In this document: positions 52,583 through 61,181 of the stretch, in pieces
Numbering within the stretch: the first letter of the stretch is position 1
Layout: each line of letters opens with the position of its first letter
Assembly: GCF_000021985.1 (NCBI RefSeq)
Contig: NC_011901.1
Span: forward strand, 2,614,501-2,678,500
Direction: 5' to 3'
Source of the DNA: Thioalkalivibrio sulfidiphilus HL-EbGr7
GTDB taxonomy: Bacteria; Pseudomonadota; Gammaproteobacteria; Ectothiorhodospirales; Ectothiorhodospiraceae
Length of the DNA: 64,000 bases
Notes under the pieces: model-generated
Databases searched by the model: none
What the model was told of the DNA's origin: nothing
The model's input: the letters and a program-made list of their open reading frames with translations, nothing else
Made by a program: the position numbers and the translations under genes

Positions 52583-52652
52583 CGGGGGAGGTGACGCTCG
52601 CAGAGACTCAGATGAAGAGGCTGGCGCGGATCCGCGGACCTGTCAAACGCCG

Positions 52653-52719
52653 CAGGAGGCCCGACCCGGGCCGAACCGCCCAAGCCCCGGCGAGTTCGGC
52701 CCGGGGTCGGGCCTCCTAC
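52653..52719. repeat. REP pair, family A
   Basis: CAGGAGGCCCGACCCGGGCC (from 52653) and TTCGGCCCGGGGTCGGGCCTCCTA (52695-52718) in inverse, between the CBS gene and the end of the mrp operon. Half of the unit recurs at 60015-60040. Confidence 0.85.
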
Positions 52720-52753
52720 TCGGGGTCAATGGCTTGTGATTCGGGCCTGCCCT

Positions 52754-53143
52754 TCAGCCTTCATCCTTCGACCGCTCAGCGGCCTCGGGCGGACTCGCCA
52801 GCGTATGGGTCTTGCCGTCGTAACGGCCCTTGAGCTCGTCCTTCAGCGTGTGCTCCCACAGGGGCACACCCACGAAGTAGCCGGCGCGGCCGATGACATG
52901 GGCCGCCACCGGCGCGGTGAGCATCACGAAGATGATCACGGCCAGGGCGCGCACCAGCACGTTGACCTCGGCGAAGAAGATCGCCACGCCCGCGAGCATC
53001 AGGCCCGCGCCCAGCACGCCGGCCTTGGTGGTGGCATGCATGCGGGTGAGCAGGTCGGGCATGCGCCAGACGCCCAGGGCGGCGATCAGCATGAACGCGG
53101 CGCCCACCACCAGCAGGATGCCGGTGAGCATCTCAATCATCAT
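52754..53143 (-). CDS. mrpG: Mrp Na+/H+ antiporter subunit G
   Basis: A 129-residue subunit with three helices: MLTGILLVVGAAFMLIAALG, DLLTRMHATTKAGVLGAGLM and VRALAVIIFVMLTAPVAAHV. The RMPDLLTRMHA signature is the MnhG/PhaG mark. ATG 53143 or 53140 is the start, inside the end of mrpF (overlap of 8-11 bases). It is the last gene of the operon and its charged C-terminal tail is longer than usual. Confidence 0.93.
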   Translation of the reverse strand: MMIEMLTGILLVVGAAFMLIAALGVWRMPDLLTRMHATTKAGVLGAGLMLAGVAIFFAEVNVLVRALAVIIFVMLTAPVAAHVIGRAGYFVGVPLWEHTLKDELKGRYDGKTHTLASPPEAAERSKDEG

Positions 53144-53408
53144 CGCGCTGGCCTCCCTTCTCCAGGTAACGGGCAAAACCCACGGCCGCCAGGAAGGCGG
53201 TGAGCGCAAGCACCATGGCCACGTCCAGGAACGCGGTCTTGCCGCTGGTGATCACGTACACGGCGATGTAGCCGATGGTCAGCGAGGCGATCAGCTCCAG
53301 GGCCACCACCCGGTCCGGCAGGGTCGGGCCCTTGACCAGGCGTATGAAGCCGAACAGCAGGGCCAGGCTCAGCAGCAGGTAGGACAGGATGGCGGCGATC
53401 TGCAGCAT
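53133..53408 (-). CDS. mrpF: Mrp Na+/H+ antiporter subunit F
   Basis: A 91-residue subunit with three helices. FIRLVKGPTLPDRVVALELI and KTAFLDVAMVLALTAFLAAV are the MnhF motifs. GGAGG precedes ATG 53408, 11 bases after the mrpE stop. It overlaps mrpG. Confidence 0.94.
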   Translation of the reverse strand: MLQIAAILSYLLLSLALLFGFIRLVKGPTLPDRVVALELIASLTIGYIAVYVITSGKTAFLDVAMVLALTAFLAAVGFARYLEKGGQRDDD

Positions 53409-53419
53409 GCTTCCTCCGT

Positions 53420-53893
53420 TCAACGCAGCAGTTCCAGCACCCGGGACTCCAGGTACTTGATGCTGTCATGGACCTGCCGCTCGTCATCCAGGTACATCAC
53501 GTGGATGTAGAGCACCTTCTTGTCGCTGGAGACGTCCAGGCTCAGGGTTCCCGGCGTCAGGGAGATCAGGTTGGCCACGATGGTGATCTCGCCGTCGGTG
53601 CGCGCCTCCAGCGGAAAGGCGATCACCCCCGGACGCATGTGATGGGTGGGGGTGAGCACGTCGTAGGCCACCTTGAGGTTGGACATGACCAGCTCGGAGA
53701 TGAAGAAGCCGATGAAACGGATGAAGCGCGGCACCTTGCTCACGTAGTTGGCGAACACCGGCTTGTGGCGCAGGGCAAAGCCCAGGATCACGTAGCCGAG
53801 CACGAAACCCACCAGCAGGTTGACGCCGGTGAAACTGCCGGTGAGCGCCACCCAGGCCAGGGCCAGGGCGAAGTTCCAGACCAGGGCGATCAC
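53420..53893 (-). CDS. mrpE: Mrp Na+/H+ antiporter subunit E
   Basis: A 157-residue subunit. Two N-terminal helices ([35 protein letters not shown]) are followed by the conserved soluble domain: [39 protein letters not shown] and HVMYLDDE. The start is GTG 53893, overlapping the mrpD stop (GTGA). Confidence 0.94.
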   Translation of the reverse strand: MIALVWNFALALAWVALTGSFTGVNLLVGFVLGYVILGFALRHKPVFANYVSKVPRFIRFIGFFISELVMSNLKVAYDVLTPTHHMRPGVIAFPLEARTDGEITIVANLISLTPGTLSLDVSSDKKVLYIHVMYLDDERQVHDSIKYLESRVLELLR

Positions 53894-55407
53894 GGCCGCA
53901 CCCCCTGGGCCGAGCCCAGCACCGCATCGATATAGCGGGACGAATCCAGCATCTCCACCGCGGCCCGCTCGGCCAGCAGGTAGATGGGCTGACCCCAGAG
54001 ACCGATGAACAGGGTCATGAGACCGAGGCCGACGATCGGCAGCACCATGAGCCAGAGGCCACCCTGGTGGGCCGCGGGATCCACCGGGTGCGAGACGCCT
54101 TCCGGCTGGGCCTTCCAGAACACCTCCGCCCAGATCTTGATCATGGAATACAGGGTCAGCAGACCCACCACCAGGGCCACGGCGACGATCCACCAGGCCT
54201 CCACCTCCACGCCGGCGCGGATCAGGATGAACTTGGCGAAGAAACCGGACAGGGGCGGCAGGCCGGCCAGGGACAGGGCCGGGATCAGGAACAGCACGCC
54301 CAGCCAGGGATGGCTGCGGTACAGCCCGCCCAGGTCCTTGAGTTCATGGGTGCCCTTGAGCCGGAACACCACACCACTGACCAGGAACAGGTTGGCCTTC
54401 ACGATGATGTGGTGCATCAGGTAGAACACGCCGCCGATGATGGCCAGCGGCGTGAACAGGGCCAGGCCCAGGATCATGTAGCCGATCTGGCTGATGATGT
54501 GGAAGGACAGGATGCGCCGGAACTCGAACTGCGCCGCCGCACCCAGCACGCCGGTGAGCATGGTGAGTGCCGCCATCCACAGCAACAGCGTGTGGGTGTA
54601 GCCCACGTCGTGGTCGAAGATCAGGCTGAACACCCGGAACAGGGCGTACACACCCACCTTGGTGAGCAGGCCGGCGAACAGGGCCGAGACCGCCACCTGG
54701 GGCGTGTGGTAGGAGGCCGGCAGCCAGAAGAAGAACGGGAAGGCGGAGGCCTTGATGCCGAAGGACACCATGAACAGCATCGCAATCACGGTGATCAGCC
54801 CGGTGTCTTCCAGGTCGTTAAGCTTCACGGCGATGTCCGCCATGTTCAGGGTGCCCGTCAGCCCGTAGAGCAGGCCGATGCCCGACAGGAACAGGGCCGA
54901 GGACAGCAGGTTCAGGGTCACGTACTTGATGGCGCCTTCCATCTGCGCCCGCTCGCCGCCCAGGATCAGCAGGGCGAAGGAGGCCACCAGCATGACCTCG
55001 AACCACACGTACATGTTGAAGATGTCGCCGGTGAGGAAGGCGCCGTTCACGCCCGCTAGCAACAGGTGCATGAGCGGGTAGTAGCCGTAGTGCTCATGGC
55101 GCCGGCTCACCCCGGAGAGGGAGTACACGGCGGTGGCCAGGCCGATGATGGCCGTGAGCACCACCATGATGGCACCCAGCATGTCGGAGACCAGCACGAT
55201 GCCGAAGGGCGCCGGCCAGCTGCCCATGTGCATGACCTGGATGCCCTCGTTCCAGGTGAGCAGCAGCAGTTCCACCGACACCCACATGAGCGCCAGGTTG
55301 GCCACCACGCCGATGGAACGCTGGGCTAAGCGCGACCGCCACAGGGCCAGGGACACCGCACCCGCGATCAGCGGGAGCATGACGGGCAACGCGACCATGG
55401 TGCTCAT
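53890..55407 (-). CDS. mrpD: Mrp Na+/H+ antiporter subunit D
   Basis: A 505-residue NuoN/NuoM-like proton-pumping subunit with about 14 helices. TM5 glutamate region [19 protein letters not shown], lysine region [20 protein letters not shown] and [20 protein letters not shown] are characteristic. ATG 55407 overlaps the mrpC stop (ATGA). It works with MrpA in ion transport, giving sodium/alkali tolerance. Confidence 0.95.
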   Translation of the reverse strand: MSTMVALPVMLPLIAGAVSLALWRSRLAQRSIGVVANLALMWVSVELLLLTWNEGIQVMHMGSWPAPFGIVLVSDMLGAIMVVLTAIIGLATAVYSLSGVSRRHEHYGYYPLMHLLLAGVNGAFLTGDIFNMYVWFEVMLVASFALLILGGERAQMEGAIKYVTLNLLSSALFLSGIGLLYGLTGTLNMADIAVKLNDLEDTGLITVIAMLFMVSFGIKASAFPFFFWLPASYHTPQVAVSALFAGLLTKVGVYALFRVFSLIFDHDVGYTHTLLLWMAALTMLTGVLGAAAQFEFRRILSFHIISQIGYMILGLALFTPLAIIGGVFYLMHHIIVKANLFLVSGVVFRLKGTHELKDLGGLYRSHPWLGVLFLIPALSLAGLPPLSGFFAKFILIRAGVEVEAWWIVAVALVVGLLTLYSMIKIWAEVFWKAQPEGVSHPVDPAAHQGGLWLMVLPIVGLGLMTLFIGLWGQPIYLLAERAAVEMLDSSRYIDAVLGSAQGVRP

Positions 55408-55751
55408 GTGTCGGTGTCCTTCATCTGGTCCATGTCATCGGCGCGCACCACCTCGTAGGCCCGGTGAATGAGCACCACGGCGAAGGCCAGCACGCCGAAG
55501 CCGATCACGATGGCGGTGAGAATCAGCGCCTGTGCCAGGGGATCGGCCACCGGGCCGTCGGGCACCAGCATGCCTTCCGGGATCAGCGGCGGCAGGCCGC
55601 GATCCATGCCCGCGGCGGTGAAGATCAGCAGGTTCGCCGCGTTGGACAACAGCACAAGGCCGATCACCAGCTTCACGATGGAGCGGCGCAGCATCATGTA
55701 GATGGCGGCGGCATAGAGGCCGCCGACGGCGAACGCCATTAACGTTTCCAT
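55404..55751 (-). CDS. mrpC: Mrp Na+/H+ antiporter subunit C
   Basis: A 115-residue NuoK-like subunit with three helices: [39 protein letters not shown] and [20 protein letters not shown]. The NAANL and [14 protein letters not shown] motifs define it. AGGAG precedes ATG 55751, and the start codon lies in a perfect hairpin (55743-55760). The upstream gene is not mrpB but the four-helix-bundle cassette. Confidence 0.94.
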   Translation of the reverse strand: METLMAFAVGGLYAAAIYMMLRRSIVKLVIGLVLLSNAANLLIFTAAGMDRGLPPLIPEGMLVPDGPVADPLAQALILTAIVIGFGVLAFAVVLIHRAYEVVRADDMDQMKDTDT

Positions 55752-55760
55752 GTGGAAACG
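55743..55760 (-). promoter_or_regulatory. Hairpin over the mrpC start codon
   Basis: CGTTTCCA (minus, 55760-55753), two bases, TGGAAACG (55750-55743): an eight-pair stem whose middle contains the ATG. AGGAG is just upstream and stays free. It could damp mrpC translation unless opened. Confidence 0.6.
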
Positions 55761-55765
55761 CTCCT

Positions 55766-56283
55766 GAAATGGGAAGGGAGAATTGGGAAGTGGGAATGGA
55801 AACCCGCTTCACCTACCCTCGCATTGGCCATCATGCCTTGCCTGATTGTTTGGTTGTTTTGATGCATGCAATCAATATGGCGATCAACTCGTCGCATTCG
55901 TTCATGAGTGCCTCAAGCCCTGGGCCCGCGGACACCTTGGATTCTTTCAACAATTCCAGCCAGTAGAGCGTCTCTTCAAGCTCCTGCAGGGCGAGGCCCA
56001 GCTTGCTTCTGAACTCCGCCCGGGAGCGGCTGTGTCGGCATTCCCGATAATGCGCGCCCACCGATGTCGCCGAGCGCAGTACCTGCCTACCGATGATTCG
56101 CCCCTCCATTGACCCCGGCAGCTGCCCCACAAATCGAATTACGTTAAGCGCCAGGCGCTTCGTCCTGCCCCGCAAATCATCCATGACCCGGAGCCTCCCT
56201 GATCGTTATCTATTCACTTCTCACTTCCCAATTCCCACCTCGCACTTCCATTTCCACTTCCCAATTCACACTTCCCACTTCAA
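55766..56283 (-). mobile_element. Four-helix-bundle (23S-IVS/Avd-like) cassette with inverted heptamer arms, inserted in the mrp operon
   Basis: Arm 1 (55766-55805) reads GAAATGGGAAGGGAGAATTG then GGAAGTGGGAATGGAA. The inverse of arm 2 (56243-56283) reads GAAGTGGGAAGTGTGAATTG then GGAAGTGGAAATGGAA, about 33 of 37 matching. A second array copy lies inside arm 2 (56213-56240). Between them is a single gene of the S23/TIGR02436 family. The block splits mrpB from mrpC, which are adjacent in other Mrp operons. In the mRNA the arms would pair, much as the stem around intervening sequences of 23S rRNA does. Mobility is inferred. Confidence 0.6.
55831..56184 (-). CDS. Four helix bundle protein (23S rRNA IVS-type, TIGR02436/S23)
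   Basis: A 117-residue helical protein of the family found in intervening sequences of 23S rRNA genes and distantly related to the Avd accessory proteins of diversity-generating retroelements. Signature parts: RLALNVIRFVGQLPGSMEGR, IIGRQVLRSATSVGAHYREC, RSRAEFRSKLGLALQELEET and LYWLELLKESK. These proteins form basic pentamers that bind nucleic acid (known for Avd); no catalytic function is known. AGGGAGG lies nine bases before ATG 56184. It sits inside the mrp operon, in the same direction, flanked by inverted repeats. Confidence 0.9.
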   Translation of the reverse strand: MDDLRGRTKRLALNVIRFVGQLPGSMEGRIIGRQVLRSATSVGAHYRECRHSRSRAEFRSKLGLALQELEETLYWLELLKESKVSAGPGLEALMNECDELIAILIACIKTTKQSGKA

Positions 56284-56284
56284 A

Positions 56285-56710
56285 TCAGTCTTCCGCCTCG
56301 GCCAGCGACAGCATGATGGTCAGCACCGCACCGATCACCACCAGGTACACCCCGATGTCGAACAGCAGCACGGTGCCCACCTTCAGTTCACCCAGGGCCG
56401 GGACGTCCAGGGTCAGCCACTGGGCGGTGAAGAAGGCCTGACCCAGGAAGGCGGCGGGCACGGCGGACAGAGACGCCAGCGCCAGACCCACGCCCATCAG
56501 GGTGCGCGGATCCACGTGCAGCACATTGCGGGCGGACTTGATCTCCATGGCGAACAGGTGCAGCAGGATGGCCGCCGCGGCCACCAGGCCGCCGATGAAA
56601 CCGCCGCCCGGCTCGTTGTGGCCGCGCAGCAACAGGAACACGGAGAACAGCATCAGCAGCGGCAGCAGGAAGTGGGCCGCGGTGCGCAGGATCAGGGACT
56701 GCATGTTCAT
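56285..56710 (-). CDS. mrpB: Mrp Na+/H+ antiporter subunit B
   Basis: A 141-residue MnhB subunit with four helices: [20 protein letters not shown], the conserved [38 protein letters not shown] and [23 protein letters not shown] 56710 overlaps the mrpA stop by four bases. The heptamer arm of the cassette begins 1-2 bases after its stop codon. Confidence 0.95.
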   Translation of the reverse strand: MNMQSLILRTAAHFLLPLLMLFSVFLLLRGHNEPGGGFIGGLVAAAAILLHLFAMEIKSARNVLHVDPRTLMGVGLALASLSAVPAAFLGQAFFTAQWLTLDVPALGELKVGTVLLFDIGVYLVVIGAVLTIMLSLAEAED

Positions 56711-59007
56711 TGCTTCTTGTCCTCCGCGCGCAGCTTGATCATGGCGTACACACCCACGGCGGCCAGCGCCAGCACGAAGATCTCACCCAGGGTATCCAGG
56801 GCGCGGAAGTCCACCAGGATCACGTTGACGATATTGCGGCCATAGCCGGACGCAACGCTCTCTTGCACGAAATAGCTGGAGATGCTGTCGTAGAGACGGG
56901 TATGGGCGGTGCTCAGCATCAGCAGGGTCATCATGCCGCCCACGGACAGGGCGACGATGGCGTCGCGGATGCGCACCAGTCGCGAGGACAGGTTCAGGAA
57001 ACCGGGCAGACGGAACAGCACCAGCACCAGCAGCAGCACGGTGAGGGTCTCCACCAGCACCTGGGTGATGCCCACATCCGCCGCACTGAACAGCACGTAG
57101 ATCAGCGCCACGGCGAAGCCCACCGCGCCCAGGGAGGCCACGGCGCCCAGGCGGGAACGGAAGGTGACCGCAACGAACGCGGCGCCCAGCATGATGCCCA
57201 GGATGGCCCATTCTTGCAGTTGCACGCCGGTGACGGAGAGCTCGCCGATGGAGATATCGAAGATCTGCGCCGTGATGCCCACCATCAGCAGGGTGGTGAT
57301 CAGGATGAGCAGCAGGTAGTAGCGCAGGTAACCGTTCTGCAACACCCGGGTCTGCCAGTCGGCACTGGCCACCATGGCGGCCATGATGCGCTCGTACTGG
57401 CGCTCGGGCCCGATGCGGGCTGCCAGGGGGTCCAGCCAGGCGAAGGCGGCACGGAACCGCGCCCACTGGGTGTAGAGCAGCAGACCCAGCACCAGACCGG
57501 CGATGCTGATCATCAGTGGCGCGTTGATGCCGTGCCAGAGCGCCAGCTTCGGCGTCAGCGGCGCGCCGTACACGGCCGTGGCGGCGGCGGCCAGGATGCC
57601 GCCCTCGGCGAGCCACGGCGCCAGGCCGAAGATCAGGCCAAGGGAGGCCAGCACGGCGGGACCGGCGAGCATGGCCGGGGGCGCCTCGTGGGGCGTCTTG
57701 GGGGTCTCCACCCGGGGACCGAACCAGGGCTTGATGCCCACGATGGCGGCCACCAGCACGCCCAGGATGGCAGTGAGTACGGCGAAGGCGGTGAGGATGC
57801 CGGACACCGACGGGGCGTCGAGCACCGCCTCCAGCATCAGCTCCTTGGCGATGAAACCGAACAGGGGCAGCACACCGCCCAGGGACAGGGCGGCGATGGC
57901 GGCGAAGAAGGTGGTCACCGGCAGTGCACGGCGCAGGCCGCCGGTCTGCAGGAAGTCCTTGCAGCCGGCCTCATGGTCCAGGATGCCGGCGATGAGGAAC
58001 AGCGCGCCCTTGTACAGGGAATGGGCCAGCAGGAAGGTCACGGCGGCGATGATGGCGGTCTCGGTGCCCACGCCGATGAGCATCACCAGGGTGCCGAGGG
58101 CCATGACCGTGGAATAGGCCAGCACCTTCTTCACCCCCGTGCTGCGCGCCGAGAGGAACACGCCGGTGAGCATGGTGAGCCCGCCGAACAGGGACAGGAT
58201 CAGCAGCCAGGTCTCGGTGCCGCCGAGGCCGGGGTTGAGGCGCGCCAGCAGATACACGCCCGCCTTCACCATGGTGGCGGAGTGCAGGTAGGCGGACACC
58301 GGCGTGGGCGCGGCCATGGCATTGGGCAGCCAGAAATGGAACGGCACCTGGGCGGACTTGGTAAACGCCCCCGCCAGGATCAGCAGCAGCATGGGCAGGT
58401 ACCAGGCATGCTCCTGGAGACCGTCGGAGGCCAGGATCTCGGACAGCTCGTAACTGCCGCCGACGATGGCCAGCATGATGAATCCGGTGAGCAGGGCCAG
58501 GCCGCCGCCCACGGTCACGAACAGGCCCTGGAGGGCCGACTGGCGGGCGGACTTGTCCTCGTGGTTGTAGCCGATCAGCAGGTAGGAGGTGATGCTGGTC
58601 AGTTCCCAGAACACGAACAGGGCGATCAGGTTGTCCGCAAGCACCAGGCCCAGCATGGAGGCCATGAAGGACAGGATGAGCACGTAGAAGCGGCCCAGAT
58701 CCCGGTGTTTTTCCAGGTAGCGGCCGGCGTAGGCGACGATGAAGAAGCCGATGCCGGAGATCAGCAGGGCGAACAGCAGCGACAGGCCGTCCACCAGGAA
58801 GGAGAGCTGGATATCGAGCCCCGGCACCCAGGGATAGACCAGGCGCACCGCCGAGCCGTCGGAGACCTCCGGGATGAATCCGAGGAAGTAGACGAACAGC
58901 GCGCCTGGCAGCAGGGCCAGCAGCCAGCCGCTGTGGCGGCCGGATAGGCGGTGCAGCCACGGTGCGACCGCGGCGATCAGGAATCCCGAGAGGACAGCGA
59001 ACAGCAT
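56707..59007 (-). CDS. mrpA: Mrp Na+/H+ antiporter subunit A
   Basis: A 766-residue NuoL-like subunit with about 20 helices. [60 protein letters not shown] and [20 protein letters not shown] are the core channel motifs. The C-terminal domains ([20 protein letters not shown] and the MbhD/MbhE-like end [20 protein letters not shown]) make it full-length MrpA. It opens the seven-gene operon that exchanges Na+ for H+, typical of alkali- or salt-adapted bacteria. The ribosome site is weak at ATG 59007. Confidence 0.96.
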   Translation of the reverse strand: MLFAVLSGFLIAAVAPWLHRLSGRHSGWLLALLPGALFVYFLGFIPEVSDGSAVRLVYPWVPGLDIQLSFLVDGLSLLFALLISGIGFFIVAYAGRYLEKHRDLGRFYVLILSFMASMLGLVLADNLIALFVFWELTSITSYLLIGYNHEDKSARQSALQGLFVTVGGGLALLTGFIMLAIVGGSYELSEILASDGLQEHAWYLPMLLLILAGAFTKSAQVPFHFWLPNAMAAPTPVSAYLHSATMVKAGVYLLARLNPGLGGTETWLLILSLFGGLTMLTGVFLSARSTGVKKVLAYSTVMALGTLVMLIGVGTETAIIAAVTFLLAHSLYKGALFLIAGILDHEAGCKDFLQTGGLRRALPVTTFFAAIAALSLGGVLPLFGFIAKELMLEAVLDAPSVSGILTAFAVLTAILGVLVAAIVGIKPWFGPRVETPKTPHEAPPAMLAGPAVLASLGLIFGLAPWLAEGGILAAAATAVYGAPLTPKLALWHGINAPLMISIAGLVLGLLLYTQWARFRAAFAWLDPLAARIGPERQYERIMAAMVASADWQTRVLQNGYLRYYLLLILITTLLMVGITAQIFDISIGELSVTGVQLQEWAILGIMLGAAFVAVTFRSRLGAVASLGAVGFAVALIYVLFSAADVGITQVLVETLTVLLLVLVLFRLPGFLNLSSRLVRIRDAIVALSVGGMMTLLMLSTAHTRLYDSISSYFVQESVASGYGRNIVNVILVDFRALDTLGEIFVLALAAVGVYAMIKLRAEDKKQ

Positions 59008-59125
59008 GGGGAAATGGTGGCTACCGTGTTCTTGTGGGTTATGGGCTGCCCCAGGTCCGGCGGGGCTGGCGCTCGAACCCGCCGAATCCTACCGAAGCGG
59101 AGCGGGGCTTTCAAATAATGCGCTA

Positions 59126-59154
59126 GAGGCAAGTGACAAGAGACAAGAGGCAAG
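59126..59154. repeat. Heptamer array, GAGGCAA family (single arm)
   Basis: GAGGCAA, GTGACAA, GAGACAA, GAGGCAA, upstream of mrpA and 19 bases after the stop of the broken OsmC gene (minus strand). It is the complement of the array at 36769-36796. Confidence 0.75.
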
Positions 59155-59172
59155 AACCCCTTTTTTGCATCG

Positions 59173-59853
59173 TCAGGCCGCGCGGACGGTGCCTTCGAGT
59201 TGCGTACCCTTGCTGAGGGTGTGGTAAATGGTGCCCTTCTGAACGTTCAGATGCAGGAGCTCGAGCATCTCCTCGTCGGCCTCGGTCCTGACGATGAGCT
59301 CGTACTCGATACGGGCAATGGCCGGCGGGCTGTCCTGGCGCCAGCCCTTGAGGCGAATGGACAGGCCGGAAATTTCCACGCGCAGCAGGGGCAGCGCCCG
59401 CTGGGTCGCGCGGATCATGCAGGCGGCTAGTGTCCTGAGTCAGAGATTCGTTGCATTTCAGAGCCCCGCACAAGACCCAAGGCAAGGCGCGGGCCGCAGG
59501 CAATGGCAAGCCCTTGGCAAGGACCGCAACGCCGCATTGGGTCTTGTGCGGGGCTCCCCGCGGGCGGGCCTGTACGGGCGCTCGGCCGCGTTGCTCTCGC
59601 TCGAATGGGCCTGCCCGTCCTTCGCTCGTGCGCCTTGCCGTGCATCCCGTACAGGCCCGCTGTAATGTAACGAATCTCTGACTCAGGACACTAGGGACGC
59701 GAGCAGCAGTTCGGGCGGGCTCAAGGCATCGTCGCGCCCGGCCATGTCGGTGTCCAGCACCACCTCGGCGCCCTTGGCGGCACGGGCGACACTTCCGTGT
59801 GCATCCAGACGCTCCACGTCGAGCGCGTACTCGAGCATGCCTTGGGTGTCCAT
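59173..59853 (-). pseudogene. OsmC-family gene broken by a MITE
   Basis: N-terminal part: ATG 59853 to 59692 reads MDTQGMLEYALDVERLDAHG and ends ...LSPPELLLASL. C-terminal part: 59430 to 59173 reads (L)AACMIRATQRALPLLRVEIS to KGTQLEGTVRAA. Joined across the 264-base insertion they give a continuous 138-residue OsmC-type protein (ELLLASLAACMIRATQR). As it stands, translation stops three codons into the element. The cysteine of the AACM motif lies after the break. Insertion length is a multiple of three, but the element carries stops. Confidence 0.88.
59430..59691. mobile_element. 262-bp MITE with perfect terminal inverted repeats
   Basis: Left end GTGTCCTGAGTCAGAGATTC, followed by GTT, is repeated in perfect inverse at the right end (59669-59691). 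TA is duplicated on both sides (CTA/CTA as read in the OsmC frame), like Tc1/mariner-IS630 insertions. Inside are two further hairpins: AGCCCCGCACAAGACCCA (59461-59478) with its inverse at 59537-59554, and GGGCCTGTACGGG with its inverse near 59647-59659, giving a cloverleaf-like fold. No protein is encoded, so it must be moved by a transposase elsewhere. Confidence 0.87.
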
Positions 59854-59916
59854 GGTGTCCTCCGCGTTGCCCGGCAGCCGCGAATCCCCGGGTAGCTATC
59901 TAAGGCCAGTTGATCA

Positions 59917-59981
59917 CGCAGAGAACGCAAAGCTTTTTGACATGAACTCTTTGCGTGCTTCGCGTCTTTGCGCTCTCTGCG
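59917..59981. repeat. Inverted repeat, GCAGAGAACGCAAAG type
   Basis: CGCAGAGAACGCAAAG (59917-59932) pairs with CTTTGCGCTCTCTGCG (59966-59981), with another CTTTGCG copy between. Same style as the elements around ppk1. Confidence 0.75.
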
Positions 59982-60014
59982 TTGAATGCCGGGGATCGAG
60001 TCCCCATCACCCCG

Positions 60015-60040
60015 TTCGGCCCGGGGTCGGGCCTCCTACA
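60015..60040. repeat. REP half-unit, family A
   Basis: TTCGGCCCGGGGTCGGGCCT then CCTACA, identical to the second arm of the pair at 52653-52719; just after the stop of the beta-lactamase-fold gene. Confidence 0.7.
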
Positions 60041-60064
60041 AGAGAGAGCTCTGCGTACGAGGGC

Positions 60065-61003
60065 TCAGGGATTGGCCTCCAGGTCCAGGTAGACCCGGTT
60101 GATGTTCATGCGGTGCCATTCGTCGTAGTGGGTCAGGTGGCGGAACTCGGGCATCTCGCCGAGGCGCTCCACGGTCTGGTCCAGCTGCTCCCAGTTCTCC
60201 AGGCCCTCGCGCACGCCGTCGTGGATGGCCCGGAGGTAGTCGCCGGTATCGGCCCGGGCCTGGGCCAGATCCGATGCCCTGCCGTGGCCGGGGATGACGT
60301 ATTCGGGTTCCAGGGCCTCCAGGGCCGCGAAGGCCTCGAGCCAGCCGCGGATGTCACTCCAGGGGTGGATACCGAGCATGCGATCCAGATAAACCACGTC
60401 ACTGGTGAACACGGTCTTCTCGCCGGGCAACCACACCAGCACGTCGCCGGGGAAGTGGGCGTCACCGGCATAGATCAGCTCGAAGTCCACGCCGCCCAGG
60501 GTCATGGCATGACGATCTGCATCAACCGGCTCGGGGGCCGGCATGGGGCGGGTGCCTTCCAGGCGCTCCTTCAGGACCCCCTGCAGACGGGCCATGTGCT
60601 GATCGGCGAAGCGCGCCTGGGTCTCGGCGGTGCGCTTCAGTGCAATGATCTCGGCGCCCTGCTCCGCGAAGTAACTGTTGCCCAGCCAGCGATGGTCCTG
60701 GCTGCCGGAATTGATCACCCAGCGGATGGGCTTGTCGCTGACCGTGGCCACGGCCCGGGCCACGCGCTCGGCCACCTGGCTTGACGGGCCGCTGTCGATC
60801 AGCGCGACGCCCTCATCGGTGACCACGAAGGCCAGATTGTTGGTGAAGGCCTGGTTCTCATAGGTGCGGCCTTCCAGCGAACCCTTGAAGTACCAGACCC
60901 GCTCGGTGACCTGGATGGGCTTGAGGATCTCGTCCAGCTCATCGGCCTGGACGGTGGTGAACAGCGCGGCCAGTACGGCCAGCGCGGCAAGGAATCGGAC
61001 CAT
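60065..61003 (-). CDS. Exported metallo-beta-lactamase-fold protein with degenerate metal motif
   Basis: A 312-residue periplasmic protein of the SoxH/quinoprotein-relay type MBL family. A signal peptide (LAALAVLAALFTTVQA) is followed by NLAFVVTDEGVALIDSGPSS. Where the zinc motif THxHxDH should be, it has RWVINSGSQDHRWLGNSYF, so the two histidines are missing while Asp-His remains. Later ligands (IYAGDAHFPGDVLVWLPGEK; EYVIPGHGRASD) are intact. It may bind one metal or have changed chemistry. ATG 61003 starts the signal peptide. Confidence 0.82.
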   Translation of the reverse strand: MVRFLAALAVLAALFTTVQADELDEILKPIQVTERVWYFKGSLEGRTYENQAFTNNLAFVVTDEGVALIDSGPSSQVAERVARAVATVSDKPIRWVINSGSQDHRWLGNSYFAEQGAEIIALKRTAETQARFADQHMARLQGVLKERLEGTRPMPAPEPVDADRHAMTLGGVDFELIYAGDAHFPGDVLVWLPGEKTVFTSDVVYLDRMLGIHPWSDIRGWLEAFAALEALEPEYVIPGHGRASDLAQARADTGDYLRAIHDGVREGLENWEQLDQTVERLGEMPEFRHLTHYDEWHRMNINRVYLDLEANP

Positions 61004-61181
61004 AGGAAGCACTCCGGCAGGGTGACATTCGATGTGCCGAATATATTCCCCCGGATCCCGTGCCGTCAAAGCCCGTCATTCGGAACGGGAATGCCCATCT
61101 TTCGCAAAGTCGCCCAGACAAGAAGTCACTCTGTGCCGATCAGAACGACCCGCCCTGGCCCTGGCGAGAGATCGATGCAGA

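Noticed and set aside
55766-56283. A diversity-generating retroelement, given the Avd-like protein
   Set aside because: No reverse transcriptase, template repeat or variable target gene is present; only the distant family link remains.
56710-58947. 745-residue open frame antisense to mrpA, rich in Gln, Gly and His
   Set aside because: A shadow of a GC-rich membrane-protein gene with strong third-position bias; mrpA on the other strand is unmistakable.
59430-59691. Possible structured RNA gene or riboswitch in the OsmC region
   Set aside because: The cloverleaf folds belong to a MITE with terminal repeats and TA duplication; no tRNA-like conserved loops were seen.
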